The notes beneath the pieces were generated by a model. It had not been told where the DNA came from, did not search any database, and saw only the letters and a program-made list of their open reading frames with translations. From Cellulomonas sp. (GTDB taxonomy: Bacteria; Actinomycetota; Actinomycetes; Actinomycetales; Cellulomonadaceae): DNA of 10,813 bases. Location of the stretch: NCBI GenBank assembly GCA_031178805.1, contig JAPSIJ010000053.1:1-10813 (forward strand), written 5' to 3'. The position numbers were made by a program, and so were the translations under genes. Shown one piece after another: positions 1 through 5,853 of the stretch; the stretch's first letter is position 1, and every line of letters begins with the position of its first letter.

Positions 1-32
1 GCCTGATCGCCCGGGCGGCGCACGCGCGCTGA
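1..32 (+). CDS. Possible C-terminal tail of an upstream plus-strand gene (partial)
   Basis: The plus strand is open from the window edge to a TGA at 30-32 and would end in LIARAAHAR. If real, this gene converges on the metalloprotease, whose stop codon lies 5 nt further on (37-39). A tail this short cannot be assigned to a family, and an open frame of this length is expected by chance at this GC content. It is listed only because the window edge falls here. Confidence 0.2.
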   Translation, partial: LIARAAHAR

Positions 33-36
33 GCCG

Positions 37-882
37 TCACAGCCCCGGCGCGCACCCGCCGCGGCCGAGCTCCGCGAGCCCGGTGAGGTCGCCCGCCTGG
101 AACGTCGGCACCCCGGTGGTCGGGTGCATCAGCTGGGTGGGGTCGTCGACGTGGTCCAGCCCGACGACGTGGCCGAGCTCGTGCCGCAGCACCGGCAGGT
201 ACTCCAGCCCGGTGCGGCCGGGCGCGGGCGCGAGCAGCTCGGTGTCCAGGTAGACGGTGCCGGTGACGAGGTGCGCGTCCCGGGTGAACGGCTCCTCGGC
301 CATCTGCACCTGCGCGATGCCCGCGACCGAGCCGGCCAGGTCGGGCACGGTCGCGGCGTCGGCGAACCCGACGAGCACCGGCGCCCACCGGTCGCCGTAC
401 CGGTCGGGCTGGAAGGCGGCCCGGTCCAGCGACACCGGCTCGGTGGCGGGCCCGTCCTCGACGAACGTCAGCCCCGTGGCGGCGGACACCTCCGCCAGCG
501 CCGCGGTCACCTGCGCCGGGAAGTCGGCGGGTGCCCCGGCGGTGGCGACCACGACGTGGATCGGCCGGCACGGCGACCAGGCGACGGGCGCCTCGCGGCC
601 GTCCTGGGTGCGGGTGTGCTGGAAGGCGTAGGAGGTGCCGGGGGTGGCGACGGTGACGACCGGCGCCAGGCGGCCGCCGGTCTCCTCGAAGCCGCGCTGC
701 GGGTGGTCGCGCGCGGCGGCGGGGACGAGGTCGCCGATGCTCCACGGGACGGCGCCGCCCTGCCGGGCCGCCAGCCAGTCGAACCCGTAGACCGCGGCCA
801 TCACGGTGAGCACGAGGCAGGTGAGGACCCCGGTGGTGCTCGGGCGGCGGCGCGGGCGGGCGTCGGGGGAGCGGCGGGGCAC
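37..882 (-). CDS. Membrane-anchored matrixin-like zinc metalloprotease
   Basis: A 281-residue protein with an Arg-rich start (residues 3-13), one hydrophobic segment (about 18-38) suited to a signal anchor or uncleaved signal peptide, and a C-terminal catalytic region. Residues 234-244 read HELGHVVGLDH, the full HExxHxxGxxH zinc motif: three zinc-binding histidines plus the catalytic Glu235. Met252 in QLMHP is the likely Met-turn of metzincins, so a matrixin-like fold facing outside the membrane is the best call. No propeptide cysteine switch is obvious, although single cysteines lie near residue 104 and near the C-terminus. The GTG at 882 is the only sensible start: an in-frame TGA sits at 891-889, and downstream starts would remove the basic N-terminus. 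Its Shine-Dalgarno GAGGTGG ends only 1 nt before the GTG, which is unusually close. The gene follows the NYN gene by 46 nt on the same strand, so they may be co-transcribed. The physiological substrate is unknown. Confidence 0.8.
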   Translation of the reverse strand: MPRRSPDARPRRRPSTTGVLTCLVLTVMAAVYGFDWLAARQGGAVPWSIGDLVPAAARDHPQRGFEETGGRLAPVVTVATPGTSYAFQHTRTQDGREAPVAWSPCRPIHVVVATAGAPADFPAQVTAALAEVSAATGLTFVEDGPATEPVSLDRAAFQPDRYGDRWAPVLVGFADAATVPDLAGSVAGIAQVQMAEEPFTRDAHLVTGTVYLDTELLAPAPGRTGLEYLPVLRHELGHVVGLDHVDDPTQLMHPTTGVPTFQAGDLTGLAELGRGGCAPGL

Positions 883-928
883 ACCACCTCATCGGCGGCG
901 CGCCCCGCCGGGTTGAGGGCGCGGGCGG

Positions 929-2269
929 TCAGTCCTCCAGCTCGTCGAGCAGCCCGCCGCCGACCCAGTCGTCGATGGCGGCCTCGTCGGCCTTGGACAG
1001 CTCCATCCGCGCGCCGCGGCACAGCCCGACGACGTTGTCCGCCCACGCCTCGGCGATGTCCTCCGCGGTGACCGTGCTGTCGAGCTCGAGCCCGGAGTAC
1101 AGGACGCCGGAGAGCACGAAGTTCACCGTGGAGCGGCCGACCGCGGCGCCGGCCTCCTGGCAGGCGTCCCGGACGCGCCGCGCGGTGGCGGCGCGCTCGA
1201 ACGGGTGCGCCCGGACGTCCTCGGCCAGCGTGGTGAGCAGCACCCGGTAGTTCTCCCGGCTGAGCCCCGGGGTGTCGGTGACGGCGATGACCTGGCGCTG
1301 CAGCGCGGTGGGGTCGGTACCGGCGTCCGGCGCGCCCGGCAGGTCGGCCTCGCCGAACCGCTTGGGGTCCCAGACGTAGCCGGGGGAGGGCCGCGCGGCG
1401 ACGCCGAGCTCCGGGACCGCGTGCGCGAGCCACGGCAGGAAGCCGCCGGTGCCGGCCCAGCGGGTCGCGGGCAGCGTGGGGTCGGCCTTCTGCGCGGCCT
1501 GCGCGACCGCGCCGGTGGGCACGGGCCGGTCCGCGGAGCGCACGCGCTGCAGCACGGCGCGGCGGGCCGCGAGCGCTCCCGCGGTGGAGGCCTCGGTCGC
1601 GGCGGGCGCGGCCGGCTCCTCCTTGCGGCCGCCGCGCGCGGGCTCCCCGGCGGCGGGCGCCTCCGTCGACGGCGCGACCGCGGCGGGCGCGGGCTCCGGG
1701 GTGTCGGCCGGCGCGGTGTCGTGGGCGGTGACGAGCTCGGCGAGGTCGTCGGCGGTGATCACGGTGTCCGCGACGGCCCGGTACGCGCTGGCGGCCGGGC
1801 TGGCGGTGATGATCGTGACGCGCCGGTCGGCGGCGCGGCAGCGCTGCACCAGCGGCGTGAAGTCCGCGTCGGCGGAGACGATGACGAACTCGTCGTACCG
1901 GGTGTCGGCGTCCAGCGCGTCGACGGCGTCCAGCACGAGGTTGATGTCGGCGCTGCTCTTGCCCTGCTGGGTGAGCGACGGGCAGTCGACCACCTGGAAG
2001 CCGGCGCGCGTGAAGTTCGGCCGGTACCGGGAGAACACCGAGGGGTTCAGGTAGCAGGACCGCACCAGGAACCGGCGCGTGAAGTCGCCGTCGGCGTCGG
2101 TGCCGGACTCGAGCTCCGCGAGCCAGTGCCCCGGGTCGGTCGCGAACGCCTCCGCGGCGTCGGGGTCCAGGCGGCGCAGCCCGATGTAGACGTTGTCGAA
2201 GTCCACGAACATCGCCGCGCGCAGGCGGCGCGGGGAGTCGAGGCGGTCGGTGTCGAGGGCTGAGGTCAC
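929..2269 (-). CDS. NYN-domain ribonuclease-like protein with OST-HTH/LOTUS-type domain
   Basis: A 446-residue cytosolic protein. Residues 18-180 form an NYN (PIN-like, LabA/DUF88) domain. The acidic metal-binding residues are visible: VDFDN at 22-26 (Asp23, Asp25), KSSADIN at 104-110 (Asp108) and SADADF at 132-137 (Asp134, Asp136). The full acidic set suggests a competent metal-dependent RNase. A low-complexity Ala/Pro-rich linker (about 184-230) leads to a probable winged-helix OST-HTH/LOTUS domain (about 235-315, ending in a GYVWDP strand), a fold associated with RNA binding. A further helical region (about 330-446) is unassigned and may be a second, diverged copy. The GTG at 2269 is chosen because AGGATGGGGG lies just upstream and the family usually starts a few residues before the VDFDN strand. 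An earlier in-frame GTG at 2380 would add 37 Gly/Pro/Val-rich residues encoded by a tandem repeat and lacks a good ribosome-binding site. The RNA target is unknown. Confidence 0.85.
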   Translation of the reverse strand: MTSALDTDRLDSPRRLRAAMFVDFDNVYIGLRRLDPDAAEAFATDPGHWLAELESGTDADGDFTRRFLVRSCYLNPSVFSRYRPNFTRAGFQVVDCPSLTQQGKSSADINLVLDAVDALDADTRYDEFVIVSADADFTPLVQRCRAADRRVTIITASPAASAYRAVADTVITADDLAELVTAHDTAPADTPEPAPAAVAPSTEAPAAGEPARGGRKEEPAAPAATEASTAGALAARRAVLQRVRSADRPVPTGAVAQAAQKADPTLPATRWAGTGGFLPWLAHAVPELGVAARPSPGYVWDPKRFGEADLPGAPDAGTDPTALQRQVIAVTDTPGLSRENYRVLLTTLAEDVRAHPFERAATARRVRDACQEAGAAVGRSTVNFVLSGVLYSGLELDSTVTAEDIAEAWADNVVGLCRGARMELSKADEAAIDDWVGGGLLDELED

Positions 2270-2415
2270 GCCCCCATCCTGCCCGGTCCGCGCGCCGCGC
2301 ACCCGCAGGCACCCCGGCGCGACCCCCGGCGCGACCCCCGGCACGACCTGCCCGGGGGCCACCAGGGCGCGCTCGTACACTGTCCCGGTGCCGAGCAGGA
2401 GCAGGACGGTGAGCC
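2270..2415. promoter_or_regulatory. Divergent intergenic region between the NYN and PucR-type genes
   Basis: These 146 bp separate two divergent start codons and must carry both promoters. On the plus strand TACACT (2376-2381) matches the TAnnnT pattern of an actinobacterial -10 box and would give a leader of about 28 nt for the PucR-type gene. No convincing -35 hexamer stands 16-18 nt upstream (that position is G-rich). I see no clear minus-strand promoter. The ribosome-binding site of the regulator gene is the AGGAGCAGGA stretch at 2397-2406. Confidence 0.35.
2312..2347. repeat. Tandem repeat, 3 x 12 bp
   Basis: Three head-to-tail 12-bp units of ccccggcgcgac occur at 2312-2323, 2324-2335 and 2336-2347. 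The third has one change (g to a at 2343). The array lies about 43 bp upstream of the NYN start and about 70 bp upstream of the PucR-type gene. It could be a slippage product or a multi-site operator, and the sequence alone cannot separate these. Confidence 0.8.
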
Positions 2416-3960
2416 GTGGACGTCCGTGACCTCCTGGCCGACCCCGGGCTGGGGCTGAGCGTGGTCGCGGCCGAGCCCGACGCCCTCGACCGCCCGGTGA
2501 CCTCCGCCTACATCACCGACCTGCCGGACCCCTCCCGGTTCCTGTCCACGGGCGACGTGGTGCTGACCAGCGGGCTGTGGCTCGACCGGCCGGACGGCGC
2601 GGGGACGTTCCTCGGCGCGCTCGCCCGGCAGGACGTCGCGGCGATGGTGCTCGGGCTGATCGAGATCGGCGTCATCCCGGACGAGGTGATCGCGACCTGC
2701 CGCGCCCGCGGCCTGACGCTGCTCACGGTGTCGCCCGGCGTGTCCTTCCGGCAGATCGCCGACGAGATCGCCGCCCGGCAGCCCGGCTCCGCGACCGGCC
2801 TGGCGACGCGGACCATGCGGTTCAGCCGCCGGATCGCCGACACGGTGTCCCGCGGCGGCGGCGTCGCGGAGCTGCTCGCGCAGTTCTCCGCGGAGTTCTC
2901 GGTCGGCTGCTGGGTGATCGACGAGACGGGGATGCTGCTCGCCTCCGCGGGTGCGGCCCCGGACCGCGCCCAGGTCGCGGAGCAGTGGAACGCCGTCATC
3001 GCCCGCGAGCACGACAAGCGCGTCATCGTCTCCGGCGAGGACGGCCCCGCGACGATCGTGCGCACCGGGGCGCGCGACCGCTCGGGGTTCTTCGGCTGCT
3101 GGGGCGACCACCGGTCGTTCTCGGACGAGGTGTCGCTGGCGCTGGACGCCCTCGTGGGGGCGCTGCGGGTGGAGATGGAGCTCGCCGGCCGGTGGCGGGA
3201 GACGCGCGACGCCCAGGTGGCCGCGCTGATCACCTCGATCCGCGACCAGGAGGCCTCGCCGGGCGCCATCTCGGCCCGGATGCGCCTGGAGGGCCTCGGC
3301 CCGCAGGACGAGACGACGATCGTCGCCGCGCAGGTGGACGACCCCCGGTTCCCCCGCGCCGCGGTGCTGGAGATGCTGCAGCGCACGCTGTCCGCCCGCG
3401 GGCACCGGGTGATGGGCTGCCGGTCGGACGACCTGGCGATCCTGCTGGTCAACGGCCCCGGCGACGACGACCGGCCGCTGGCCGAGCACCTGACCGAGGA
3501 GTACCACCTGCTGCTCGCCGGACGGCAGCTCCGGGTCGGGATGAGCGACCCGGTCAGCGGGGTGAGCCGGCTGAACTCGGCGATCGCCACCGCCGTCGAG
3601 CGGGTGCAGAACGCGTCGGGCGCGGACCCGGTGGTGGTGTCCACCGCGCTGCACGTGCAGACGCACCGGGCGCTGCTGCGGATGCTCGGGCAGAGCACCC
3701 GGTCCGGCTACGCGCGCGAGGTGCTGGCGCCGCTGCTGTCCTACGACGAGCGGCACAACGCCGACCTGGTCGGCACGCTGCGGGCGTTCCTCGACGGCGG
3801 CGGCGCGTGGCAGGAGACCGCCCGGCAGCTGCACCTGCACACGAACACGCTGCGCTACCGGATCGCCCGCATCGAGGAGCTGACGAACCGGGACATGAGC
3901 ACGATGGCCGACCGGGTCGACCTGTTCCTCGCCATGACCTGCCTCGACGAGGCGGAGTAG
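2416..3960 (+). CDS. PucR-family transcriptional regulator
   Basis: A 514-residue cytosolic DNA-binding protein of usual length for the family. Residues about 5-125 match the PucR N-terminal domain, with a characteristic stretch at 30-56 (ITDLPDP, then STGDVVLTSGLWL). A middle section with a possible GAF-like sensor (about 140-250) is followed by a CdaR/GGDEF-like domain (about 300-400, including VGMSDPVSGVSRLN). The C-terminus holds the PucR-type helix-turn-helix, with HTNTLRYRIARIEELT at 475-490. Start: GTG at 2416 preceded by AGGAGCAGGA, with no competing in-frame start. PucR proteins typically respond to purine or other nitrogen-compound catabolites and act as activators or repressors. 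The adenine-deaminase-type gene and importer operon nearby are the obvious candidate targets, but that link is inferred from position only. The gene stands alone as a transcription unit, divergent from the NYN gene and convergent with the PPC gene. Confidence 0.92.
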   Translation: MDVRDLLADPGLGLSVVAAEPDALDRPVTSAYITDLPDPSRFLSTGDVVLTSGLWLDRPDGAGTFLGALARQDVAAMVLGLIEIGVIPDEVIATCRARGLTLLTVSPGVSFRQIADEIAARQPGSATGLATRTMRFSRRIADTVSRGGGVAELLAQFSAEFSVGCWVIDETGMLLASAGAAPDRAQVAEQWNAVIAREHDKRVIVSGEDGPATIVRTGARDRSGFFGCWGDHRSFSDEVSLALDALVGALRVEMELAGRWRETRDAQVAALITSIRDQEASPGAISARMRLEGLGPQDETTIVAAQVDDPRFPRAAVLEMLQRTLSARGHRVMGCRSDDLAILLVNGPGDDDRPLAEHLTEEYHLLLAGRQLRVGMSDPVSGVSRLNSAIATAVERVQNASGADPVVVSTALHVQTHRALLRMLGQSTRSGYAREVLAPLLSYDERHNADLVGTLRAFLDGGGAWQETARQLHLHTNTLRYRIARIEELTNRDMSTMADRVDLFLAMTCLDEAE

Positions 3961-3972
3961 GGCGCGTCGGCC

Positions 3973-3992
3973 CCGCCCGGCGGCCCGGGCGG
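3973..3992. terminator. Candidate bidirectional terminator hairpin
   Basis: A perfect 8-bp inverted repeat, ccgcccgg (3973-3980) and ccgggcgg (3985-3992), has a 4-nt loop cggc. It lies within the 43-bp gap between the convergent PucR-type and PPC genes, where both transcripts must end. There is no T-tract on either side. Actinobacterial terminators often lack one, but chance GC hairpins are also common at this composition. Confidence 0.5.
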
Positions 3993-4003
3993 CCCGGCCG
4001 GCG

Positions 4004-4468
4004 TCAGGCCGCGCCGAACCGCATCGTCGGGATGCCGTACGCCCGCGGGTCGGGCACCCGCAGCAGCGCGGGGGCGACGACCTCCTCCACGAGCACCTCG
4101 ACGGTGTAGTGCGCCTCGGCCCCGAGCAGGTGGCCGGCGAAGGCCGCGGCGGCCGCGTTCTTCACGCCCACGGCCAGGTGCACGTGCGGGGTGGCGGCCC
4201 CGGCGACCGGGTCCCACAGGACCGTGCCGCTGCCGATGCCCTCGGTGTAGGTCACGGTGACCTCCTGGGGCAGCGGGGGCTCCTGGTCGGCGACCGGCTC
4301 GTCGGCGGCGATGAACCGCACGGAGCGGAACGCGCCGGAGAACACCGGGACGAACGCCTGCCGGATGCCGTGCCGGCGGCAGACCTCGGCGAGCGAGGCG
4401 AGCACCTCGTCGCCCGGCTCCAGCACGACGGCGACGCGGCGCCCGGTGGTGACCTCGGTGCTCTGCAC
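4004..4468 (-). CDS. PPC (DUF296) domain protein
   Basis: A 154-residue protein that is almost entirely one PPC/DUF296 domain (the family shared with plant AT-hook PPC proteins). Family marks are GRRVAVVLEPGDEVLASL near the N-terminus (9-26), a central PHVHLAVG (94-101, His95 and His97) and AGHLLGAEAHYTVEVLVEE (111-129, His113). The paired histidines plus the GHL histidine are the conserved cluster seen in prokaryotic members and could bind a metal or ligand. There is no AT-hook, so a DNA-binding role is not supported. Prokaryotic PPC proteins form trimers and mostly lack an assigned function. The GTG start lies 3 nt after the TGA of the deaminase gene, with a G-rich ribosome-binding site inside that gene's end, so the two are almost certainly co-translated. 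This context suggests a role in the same pathway, such as a ligand-binding or accessory enzyme, but no activity can be assigned. Confidence 0.85.
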   Translation of the reverse strand: MQSTEVTTGRRVAVVLEPGDEVLASLAEVCRRHGIRQAFVPVFSGAFRSVRFIAADEPVADQEPPLPQEVTVTYTEGIGSGTVLWDPVAGAATPHVHLAVGVKNAAAAAFAGHLLGAEAHYTVEVLVEEVVAPALLRVPDPRAYGIPTMRFGAA

Positions 4469-4471
4469 GGC

Positions 4472-5500
4472 TCAGACCGCCCCGAGGACGGCCGCGTCGG
4501 CGGCGAGCGCGGGCACGGCGGCGCCGGTCCTCTCGGCGTGCGCCCGGACCTCGGCCAGCAGCGCGGCCTTGGCGCCGTCCGGGAGGAACGAGGAGGCGAT
4601 CGCGTTCGCGGCGAGCACGCCGAGCTGGTCCTGGGTCACCGTGCCCGCGGCGACGAGCGCGTCGAGGTTGTCGTCCAGGTAGCCGCCGAAGTACGCGGGG
4701 TCGTCGGAGTGCACGGAGGCGCGCAGGCCCTCGTCCAGCATCACGGCGATCGGGTGGTCGGCGAGGTCCGGCCCGGACGTGCGCAGGGCGACGTTCGACA
4801 GCGGGCACACGGTCAGCGGCGTGCGGGTCTCGCGCAGGTGGGCGACCAGCTCCACGTCCTCGAGGGCGCGGTTGCCGTGGTCGACGCGCTCGGCGCCGAG
4901 GATGTCCAGGGCCTCCCACACGTACTCCGGGCCGCCCTCCTCGCCGGCGTGCGCGACGCGGCGCAGCCCCTCCGCGGCGGCGCGCTCGTACACGTCGCGG
5001 AACAGCGCCGGCGGGAAGCCGACCTCGGAGGAGTCCAGGCCGACGCCGAGCAGGTGCTCGCGGTAGGGCAGCACCGCCTCGAGCGTCGCCATCGCGGCGT
5101 CGGGCCCCAGGTGCCGCAGGAAGCAGACGATCAGCCCGCCGGACATGCCGTGCCGGGCGCGGGCGTCGGCCAGCGCCGCGGACAGCCCGAGCAGCACGTC
5201 CTCGACGGGCACGCCCCGCTCGGTGTGCGACTGCGGGTCGACGAACACCTCCGCGTGCCGCACGCCGGCGGCCGCCGCGCGGTCGAGGTAGCGGGCCCCG
5301 AGGTCCTGGAAGTCCTGCCGGGTGCGCAGCACGTCGAGGTTGGCGTAGTAGACGTCCAGGAAGTCCTGCAGGTCGCGGAACGGGGCGCCGCGGCCGGCGC
5401 CGTCCGGCACCGGGACGCCGTTGCGCGCCGCGAGCACGTGGATGAGGTCGGCGTCGAGCGTGCCCTCGATGTGCACGTGCAGTTCAGCCGTCGGCCACAC
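4472..5500 (-). CDS. Adenine deaminase-type adenosine deaminase family protein
   Basis: A 342-residue cytosolic TIM-barrel hydrolase of the adenosine deaminase family. It would convert adenine (or an N6-modified adenine) to hypoxanthine, releasing ammonia or an amine. Zinc and catalytic residues are all present: His8 and His10 (ELHVHIEGT), His184 and Glu187 (AHAGEEG), His208 (DHG), and Asp266/Asp267 (HSDDPAYFGGY). Several signatures match the adenine-deaminase branch typified by Pseudomonas PA0148 rather than true adenosine deaminases: FVDPQSHTERG (86-96), VGLDSSEVGFPP (153-164), GPEYVWEALD (190-199) and VCPLSN (231-236). That branch also includes enzymes acting on cytokinins and other N6-substituted adenines, so the exact substrate is open. 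Start: GTG at 5500 with AGGAG six nt upstream, right before the first zinc strand. A longer open frame runs upstream but carries no family residues. The PPC gene follows after 3 nt, and the importer operon is divergent. Confidence 0.88.
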   Translation of the reverse strand: MWPTAELHVHIEGTLDADLIHVLAARNGVPVPDGAGRGAPFRDLQDFLDVYYANLDVLRTRQDFQDLGARYLDRAAAAGVRHAEVFVDPQSHTERGVPVEDVLLGLSAALADARARHGMSGGLIVCFLRHLGPDAAMATLEAVLPYREHLLGVGLDSSEVGFPPALFRDVYERAAAEGLRRVAHAGEEGGPEYVWEALDILGAERVDHGNRALEDVELVAHLRETRTPLTVCPLSNVALRTSGPDLADHPIAVMLDEGLRASVHSDDPAYFGGYLDDNLDALVAAGTVTQDQLGVLAANAIASSFLPDGAKAALLAEVRAHAERTGAAVPALAADAAVLGAV

Positions 5501-5661
5501 GTCCTGCTCCTGGTCGTTCGTCGGTCGTCGCGGGGTCCGCCCCACGCTTGTCCGGAAGCCAACCACAGGGCCGTGGCCTGCTGCCTCGTGCGATCGACCA
5601 ACGCCCTCGGCGCCCGTGGCGGCGGTCCGCTGGGCGATCCGCCGGACCGGGGCCCGACCGC

Positions 5662-5695
5662 CGTCGTCGTGTGACGTCCGTGTGACACGACGGTG
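5662..5695. repeat. Inverted repeat with embedded 11-bp-spaced direct repeat (candidate operator)
   Basis: CGTCGTGT (5665-5672) and ACACGACG (5685-5692) are perfect complements around a 12-nt loop. In RNA the stem extends to 5662/5695 through two wobble pairs. Inside it GTGTGAC occurs twice in direct orientation (5669-5675 and 5680-5686), 11 bp apart, close to one turn of the helix. The position, midway between two divergent units, suits a regulator binding site. No match to a known PucR operator was recognised. Confidence 0.4.
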
Positions 5696-5716
5696 CGGTC
5701 GCACAACGGACCGCAC
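5693..5716. repeat. Inverted repeat, 8-bp stem
   Basis: GTGCGGTC (5693-5700) and GACCGCAC (5709-5716) are perfect complements separated by 8 nt. The left arm overlaps the end of the preceding inverted repeat, so the two cannot fully form together in RNA. The core GACCGCACG recurs in direct orientation at 5859-5867, shortly before the binding-protein start, so it could also be a DNA-level motif. Confidence 0.4.
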
Positions 5717-5736
5717 GGCTGGGGGCGGGGGAGTTC

Positions 5737-5741
5737 GGAGG
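5737..5741 (+). promoter_or_regulatory. Strong Shine-Dalgarno site of the leader reading frame
   Basis: GGAGG is separated by 7 nt from the ATG at 5749. This is the most canonical ribosome-binding site in the window, better than that of any of the long genes, and it is the main reason for taking the 10-codon frame seriously. Confidence 0.5.
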
Positions 5742-5748
5742 ATCCCAC

Positions 5749-5781
5749 ATGGCGACGCCCTCGGCCGGACCTGTCGAATAA
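5749..5781 (+). CDS. Candidate 10-residue leader peptide (uORF)
   Basis: The frame reads ATG to TAA and encodes MATPSAGPVE. It is preceded by GGAGG with ideal 7-nt spacing and lies 103 nt upstream of the binding-protein start, on the same strand. Every long gene in the window uses GTG, and nearly all use TGA, so an ATG/TAA frame with the best ribosome-binding site stands out. The peptide has two prolines but no run of a single regulatory amino acid, so a classical amino-acid attenuator is not indicated. Its codons cover the 5' arm of the first of two mutually exclusive helices, so translation would decide which helix forms. It requires a transcript that starts upstream of 5737, which I cannot prove. 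It could be a chance frame. Confidence 0.4.
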   Translation: MATPSAGPVE

Positions 5782-5792
5782 GGGGCGTCGCC
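5751..5792 (+). promoter_or_regulatory. Leader helix C: 10-bp inverted repeat, 22-nt loop (antagonist arm)
   Basis: GGCGACGCCC (5751-5760) and GGGCGTCGCC (5783-5792) are perfect complements. The 5' arm begins at the last base of the uORF start codon, and the loop carries the rest of the uORF. The 3' arm shares 5786-5792 with the next hairpin, so only one can form. A ribosome on the uORF would block this helix. It resembles an antiterminator or anti-sequester stem. Confidence 0.45.
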
Positions 5793-5809
5793 GGGGAGGC
5801 CCGGCGACG
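5786..5809 (+). promoter_or_regulatory. Leader helix D: 10-bp perfect hairpin, GAGG loop (candidate attenuator)
   Basis: CGTCGCCGGG (5786-5795) pairs perfectly with CCCGGCGACG (5800-5809) around the 4-nt loop GAGG. This compact, very stable stem would halt or slow RNA polymerase or recruit a factor. It lacks a downstream U-tract, so factor-independent termination is uncertain, and it does not cover the binding-protein ribosome-binding site (5876-5880). It competes with helix C for 5786-5792, which is what makes it a candidate switch. Confidence 0.45.
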
Positions 5810-5811
5810 AC

Positions 5812-5853
5812 AGCACCCCCAGCACCCCCTGGCACCGCGGCCCACCCCCTGGC
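5812..5853 (+). repeat. C-rich direct repeats in the operon leader
   Basis: AGCACCCCC occurs back to back at 5812-5820 and 5821-5829, and CACCCCCTGGC occurs at 5823-5833 and again at 5843-5853 (20 bp apart). On RNA this would be a C-rich, mostly unpaired stretch of the kind used as a Rho loading site, or it could pair with the G-rich tract at 5721-5731. Either role is speculative. Confidence 0.45.

Noticed and set aside
2269..2380. Earlier GTG start (2380) for the NYN gene
   Set aside because: It would add a low-complexity Gly/Pro/Val segment encoded by the tandem repeat and has no good ribosome-binding site, while the GTG at 2269 has AGGATGGGGG upstream.
5623..5649. 7-bp inverted repeat CGGTCCG/CGGACCG and scattered GGACC/GGTCC half-sites as an operator
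   Set aside because: Short GC palindromes and GGACC words are expected often at this base composition, and the spacing between copies shows no regular pattern.
4109..5674. 521-codon plus-strand frame antisense to the PPC and deaminase genes
   Set aside because: It is an Arg/Gly/Val/His-rich shadow of real coding sequence and has no recognisable domain.
5682..5710. Promoter with GTGACA as -35 box for the importer operon
   Set aside because: The hexamer is 5 of 6 to TTGACA, but nothing resembling a -10 box lies 16-18 nt downstream.
5721..5731. G-rich tract as a G-quadruplex
   Set aside because: It has only two runs of five G separated by one C, with just short G runs nearby, so a stable intramolecular four-run quadruplex is not supported.
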